Below the pieces are notes generated by a model, which saw only the letters and a list, made by a program, of their open reading frames with translations, was not told the origin of the DNA and ran no database searches. Below, piece after piece: positions 60,612-64,000 of a stretch of 64,000 nt of DNA (position 1 is its first letter; every line of letters begins with the position of its first letter). The position numbers and the translations under genes are program-made. This DNA comes from Devosia ginsengisoli (GTDB lineage: Bacteria > Pseudomonadota > Alphaproteobacteria > Rhizobiales > Devosiaceae), in the NCBI RefSeq assembly GCF_024707105.1, contig NZ_JANQAJ010000009.1, positions 574,501-638,500 of the forward strand, given 5' to 3'.

Positions 60612-61271
60612 TCACAGAAGGATTCCCTCGCGGTCACGCATGACCGCAAAATAGCGCCAGAACAGCAAGGCGGCGGCGGACCTGTGCGGCGTCCAGCCGG
60701 CGGCAATGCCGATCATGTCCTTGATGGCCGGGCGGGTGTCGAGCCTAAGCCCGTGCTGCACCGCCTTGAGCAGGGCCAGGTCGCCCGCCGGAAACACATC
60801 CGGATGGCCGGCGCAGAACATGAGATAGACCTCGGCCGTCCATGGCCCGATGCCCTTATGGGCAACGAGATAGCGCACCGCCTCTTCGGCCGGCAGGGTT
60901 TCGAGATGGTCGAAATCGAGCGTGCCGGCAACCATGGCCTCGGCAATGGCCCGCACGGTGCGGAACTTGCTGCCGGAAAAGCCGGTGCCACGCACCTGCT
61001 CTTCGGTCAGGGTGAGATAGGTCAGCGGATCGAGCGCACCGGCCAGGTTTTCGAAGCGGGTCCAGATGGCATTGGCGCTGGCGACCGAAACCTGCTGGCC
61101 GGTTATGACCTTGGCCATGCCGGCAAAGCCGCGCCTTGCCACGCGCGGCTGCACGTCGCCGGCGAAATCGCGCACCGGACCGAGCCGCGGATCGATCTCC
61201 ACCAGGGCATCGATATGGCCGGCAATGGCCGCAACGCTGTCGAGGCGCGGTGACGGCGCAAGCAGGCTCAT
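60612..61271 (-). CDS. HhH-GPD DNA glycosylase (AlkA-like)
   Basis: 219 residues from ATG 61271. 3-methyladenine-type base excision glycosylase. Helix-hairpin-helix HKGIGPWTAEVYLMFCAGHP with the catalytic Asp in FPAGDLALLKAV. FAGMAKVITGQQVSVASANA is the usual entry of the domain. No N-terminal AlkA beta domain, so it is the short form. Its start is only 13 bases from the divergent gluQ start. Confidence 0.9.
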   Translation of the reverse strand: MSLLAPSPRLDSVAAIAGHIDALVEIDPRLGPVRDFAGDVQPRVARRGFAGMAKVITGQQVSVASANAIWTRFENLAGALDPLTYLTLTEEQVRGTGFSGSKFRTVRAIAEAMVAGTLDFDHLETLPAEEAVRYLVAHKGIGPWTAEVYLMFCAGHPDVFPAGDLALLKAVQHGLRLDTRPAIKDMIGIAAGWTPHRSAAALLFWRYFAVMRDREGILL

Positions 61272-61284
61272 GTAGAAACGCCTC

Positions 61285-62143
61285 GTGTCAAACCAGTCAT
61301 CCAGTCCCGTCCTTCGCTTCGCGCCCAGCCCCAATGGGCTGCTGCATCTCGGCCATGCCTTTTCCGCGCTTTACACCTGGCAGGCTGCCAGCCTGCTCGG
61401 CGGCACCGCCCTGCTGCGGATCGAAGACATCGACACCGAACGCAGTAAACCCGAATTTACCGCCGCGATATCACATGACCTGCATTGGCTCGGCCTCGAC
61501 TGGCCCGAGCCGGTATTGCACCAGTCCCAGCATATGGACGCTTACGTCGAGGCGGGCAACCTGCTGCGCGAGCATGGCCTGCTCTATCCCTGTTTCTGCT
61601 CGCGCAGCGAAATTGCCGCCGCCGCCGAGGGCACCGATCCCGATGGCGCCCCGCTCTATCCCGGCACCTGCCGGCATCTCGACCGCGGCGCCCAGATCGC
61701 CCGGCTGGAACGCGGCGACCCGGTGCAGTTCCGGCTCGATACCGCAAAGGCCATGGATCGGGTCGGCATGCTGACCTTCACCGTCGTAGGCCCTGTTGTC
61801 ACCGACCGGCCGCAGATCCGCCATGCCCGGCCCGAGCGCTGGAGCGATGTGGTGCTGCAGCGCAAGGGTACGCCATCGAGCTATCACCTGAGCGTGGTGG
61901 TGGATGATGCGGCGCAGGGCATCACCCATGTGACGCGCGGCCGCGACATGGAAGCCGCGACCGATATTCATGTCCTGCTGCAGATGCTGCTGGGCCTGCC
62001 GTCCCCCGATCTACAATTTCCACCGGCTGATCCTGGACGATGCGGGCAGGAAGCTGGCCAAGTCGCGGGGGTCGGAAAGCCTGCGGGATTTGCGGGACAA
62101 GGGCTGGACGCCGGAGGACGTGCGGCGGGCGGTGGGGCTCTAG
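61285..62143 (+). pseudogene. gluQ: Glutamyl-Q tRNA(Asp) synthetase, frame broken at C5 run 62003
   Basis: About 285 residues when rejoined, from GTG 61285. Transfers glutamate to queuosine in tRNA-Asp. HIGH motif seen as SPNGLLHLGHAFSALY; zinc-site-like YPCFCSRSEI and YPGTCRH; the KMSKS-like motif GRKLAKSRGS appears only in the corrected frame. The sequenced frame turns to nonsense after LLGLPSP at the C5 run 62003-62007; with four C it continues IYNFHRLILDDAGRKLAKSR to TAG 62141. Confidence 0.82.
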
Positions 62144-62171
62144 CCGAAGTGGCGTCATGAGTCCCGGTACC

Positions 62172-62259
62172 CCTCATGGTGAGCCTGTCGAACCACGAGG
62201 GCGTGGTACAGGTGCGCTCCACTCGCTCGACCTCGTGGTTCGACGAGCTCACCATGAGG
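62172..62259. repeat. Long inverted intergenic repeat
   Basis: Arms 62172-62200 and 62231-62259, 29 bases each with two mismatches, beginning CCTCATGGTGAGC and ending GTCGAACCACGAGG. Located in the 130-base gap between the convergent gluQ and epimerase genes. The same motif type is common between genes in alphaproteobacteria. May terminate in both directions. Confidence 0.75.
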
Positions 62260-62273
62260 TCTTGGCAATTCCG

Positions 62274-63227
62274 TCAGGCCGCCACCCGGCCTTGCTCGCC
62301 CAGCAGTTCCGTCACCGTCGCCGCAACCGCCTGCTCGAACGGCGTTACGAAATCTGGCCCCAGCAACCCATCAAGCCGCTGGTCGGTGAGCTCCATCTCG
62401 TTCAGCCACAGATAGCGCATGCGGTAGATATCGCGCATGACCGGATTGACCAGGCCCACCGCGCGCAGCATCCACCAGGCCAGCGGCGCCGGCTCCAGCG
62501 GCTTCGGTGCAGCCTTGCGAATGGCCGTCAGCATCTGGCGATGGCTCACCCAATGGCCGGCAAAGTGGAAATTCTCGAATCGGGCAAGGCGCGCCCGCTG
62601 CTCGGCCAGGGCCACGAAGCCGCGGCCGAGATCGGGCAGATAGGCCCAGCTATGGCGCAGGTCGAGATCGCCCATGTGGTAGACCTTGCCCTTGGCGTGA
62701 TCCATCAGCATGGCCGCTTCGAACCATTCGCCGCGATTGCCCGGCCCGTAGAAATCGCCGGCCCGCAGGATGATGACCTGGAACCCGTCCTCGCGCGCCG
62801 CCCTGGCCAGCATCTGTTCGAGCCGGATGCGGACGGCGCCGCGCGGCGCTTCGGCATCCTGCCGCAGCTCGGGTCCGACCACGCGATCCCCGGCGCGGTA
62901 GTTGTAGATGGTGCCGGGAAACAGCAGCGTCTTGCCGCTGCCCTTCATGGCGTCCAGCACCACCTGCAACTGCGCCTCGGCCCGGCCATTGCCCCAGCGG
63001 TCATAGCGCAGATGCAGGCCATGCACGACCACGTCGGCATCGGCGATGGCGGCCTTGACCACATCAAGGTCGTCGGCATCCCCAGCGATGAAATTCGTGC
63101 CCGCGACCGGACGGCGATTGGTTCGGCCCAGGCCCGTGACGGCCCAGCCGGCTTGGTGAAAGGCGACCATGGCGGCATTGCCCAGATGGCCATTGCTACC
63201 CAGAACGGTGACGTTATCCTTGCTCAT
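62274..63227 (-). CDS. NAD-dependent epimerase/dehydratase-like protein
   Basis: 317 residues. Rossmann N-terminus NVTVLGSNGHLGNAAMVAFH with GxxGxxG, then DADVVVHGLHLRYD and VIILRAGDFYGPGNRGEWFE. Extended SDR family; substrate unknown. Divergent from a LysR gene that may control it. Confidence 0.85.
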   Translation of the reverse strand: MSKDNVTVLGSNGHLGNAAMVAFHQAGWAVTGLGRTNRRPVAGTNFIAGDADDLDVVKAAIADADVVVHGLHLRYDRWGNGRAEAQLQVVLDAMKGSGKTLLFPGTIYNYRAGDRVVGPELRQDAEAPRGAVRIRLEQMLARAAREDGFQVIILRAGDFYGPGNRGEWFEAAMLMDHAKGKVYHMGDLDLRHSWAYLPDLGRGFVALAEQRARLARFENFHFAGHWVSHRQMLTAIRKAAPKPLEPAPLAWWMLRAVGLVNPVMRDIYRMRYLWLNEMELTDQRLDGLLGPDFVTPFEQAVAATVTELLGEQGRVAA

Positions 63228-63266
63228 GATGTGTTCCTCGATTGCTTGATGACAGCATCATGCTCG

Positions 63267-63280
63267 ATACGTTATCGTAT
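63267..63280. promoter_or_regulatory. Candidate LysR-type binding site
   Basis: ATACG-TTAT-CGTAT, palindrome with T-N11-A form in the 89-base space between the epimerase and LysR genes. Confidence 0.5.
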
Positions 63281-63316
63281 GACGATTGACAGATATCGTG
63301 GGTTCAACATTCAAGA

Positions 63317-64000
63317 ATGAATAGGCAACCGGATTGGGCACTATGGCGCAGTTTTGCCGCCGTAGTGGTGGAAGGCTCGCTCTCGGGCGCGGCGCGGGCC
63401 ATCGGGCTCAGCCAGCCCACGATCGGCCGGCATGTGGAAACGCTGGAGGCCGACCTTGGGCTGAACCTGTTCGAGCGGACCATGAACGGCCTCAAGCCCA
63501 ATGCCACCGCGCTCCGCCTCTATGAGCCGGTGTTCCGCGCCCAGGCGGCTTTGGCGGAGGCCGGCATCGTCGCGGCGGGGGCGCAGGAAGATGTCGGCGG
63601 CACGGTGCGGCTCACCGCCAGCGTCATGATCTCCAACTATGTGCTGCCCGAGCTGCTGGTACCCATCCGCGACCTGCATCCGCGCATCGCCATCGAAACC
63701 GTGCCCTCCGATTCGGCAGAAAACCTGCTGATGCGCGAGGCCGATATCGCCGTTCGCATGTTCCGGCCGACCCAGCTCGAACTGGTCACCCGCTATCTGG
63801 GCGATATTCCGCTGGTGGCGGTGGCGCATGAAAGCTACCTCGCTCGCCGCGGCCGGCCGCTGGAACTGGCCGACCTGTGGGAACACGACCTCATCGGCTT
63901 CGACCGCTCGGACGCCATCCTGACCCATGCACGGGCGCTGGGCTTTTCCATCACCCGCGAACATTTCATGCTGCGCTCGGACGACCAGACCCATCTGTGG
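63317..64000 (+). CDS. LysR family regulator, 3' partial
   Basis: 228 residues to the window end, in frame and still open. N-terminal winged helix-turn-helix WRSFAAVVVEGSLSGAARAI, GLSQPTIGRHVETLEADLGL, LFERTMNGLKPN, then the start of the ligand domain (GGTVRLTASVMISNYVLPEL). Probably regulates the divergent epimerase gene and itself. Confidence 0.9.
   Translation, partial: MNRQPDWALWRSFAAVVVEGSLSGAARAIGLSQPTIGRHVETLEADLGLNLFERTMNGLKPNATALRLYEPVFRAQAALAEAGIVAAGAQEDVGGTVRLTASVMISNYVLPELLVPIRDLHPRIAIETVPSDSAENLLMREADIAVRMFRPTQLELVTRYLGDIPLVAVAHESYLARRGRPLELADLWEHDLIGFDRSDAILTHARALGFSITREHFMLRSDDQTHLW

Overview
The window is GC-rich, densely coded DNA from an alphaproteobacterium. Omp25/Omp31-like outer-membrane barrels, AzlCD, GluQ and the phage gene families all point to the order Hyphomicrobiales, perhaps something close to Devosia; that placement is inferred from gene style, not measured. 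It has two parts: a prophage (1 to about 44,760, left end outside the window) and ordinary chromosome (44,761-64,000). The border is a tRNA-Leu(CAA) gene on the minus strand, whose 3' end faces the prophage and is the likely integration site.

The prophage is a temperate phage with a contractile tail. Left to right: a tyrosine integrase (5' end missing); a leftward operon of small genes and an HD phosphohydrolase; a LexA/CI-type repressor flanked on both sides by the same three-half-site operator, 1,100 bp apart; a Cro-like gene and a long rightward early operon stitched together by ATGA overlaps (CII-like regulator, DUF4031, MT-A70 methyltransferase, HNH endonuclease, TSCPD, DUF5131, ASCH and DUF4326 proteins, Toprim primase, D5 helicase); a 470-bp non-coding stretch with repeated ACCCTCG motifs that may be the replication origin; then the late genes. 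The head is lambda-like (Nu1/GpA terminase, GpW, portal, prohead protease, capsid, DUF2190). The tail is P2-like (V, W, J, I, sheath, tube, frameshifted chaperone, tape measure, U, X, D). Lysis genes follow (M15 endolysin, Rz/Rz1, holin-like). A reversed lipoprotein gene between the tail chaperone and the tape measure looks like a cargo gene expressed in the lysogen.

The chromosomal part holds AzlCD, a MATE exporter, a TetR-SDR divergent pair with two matching operators, HxlR with an AAC(3)-family acetyltransferase next to a divergent DoxX gene, a DJ-1/PfpI protein, a penicillin-binding D,D-carboxypeptidase, two outer-membrane barrel proteins, DUF72, DsbB, a ParDE pair, an HNH endonuclease, an esterase, two tandem LuxR-type regulators, an AlkA-like glycosylase, GluQ, a Rossmann-fold epimerase and a LysR regulator cut by the window end.

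Nine conserved genes or gene junctions are broken by single-base frame shifts, five of them at runs of five or six C/G. They occur in prophage and chromosome alike, so uncorrected homopolymer sequencing errors are more likely than real decay. I reconstructed these genes across the breaks and marked them as pseudogene-type features. One further shift, in the tail chaperone, is different: it sits on a canonical slippery heptamer and should be programmed.
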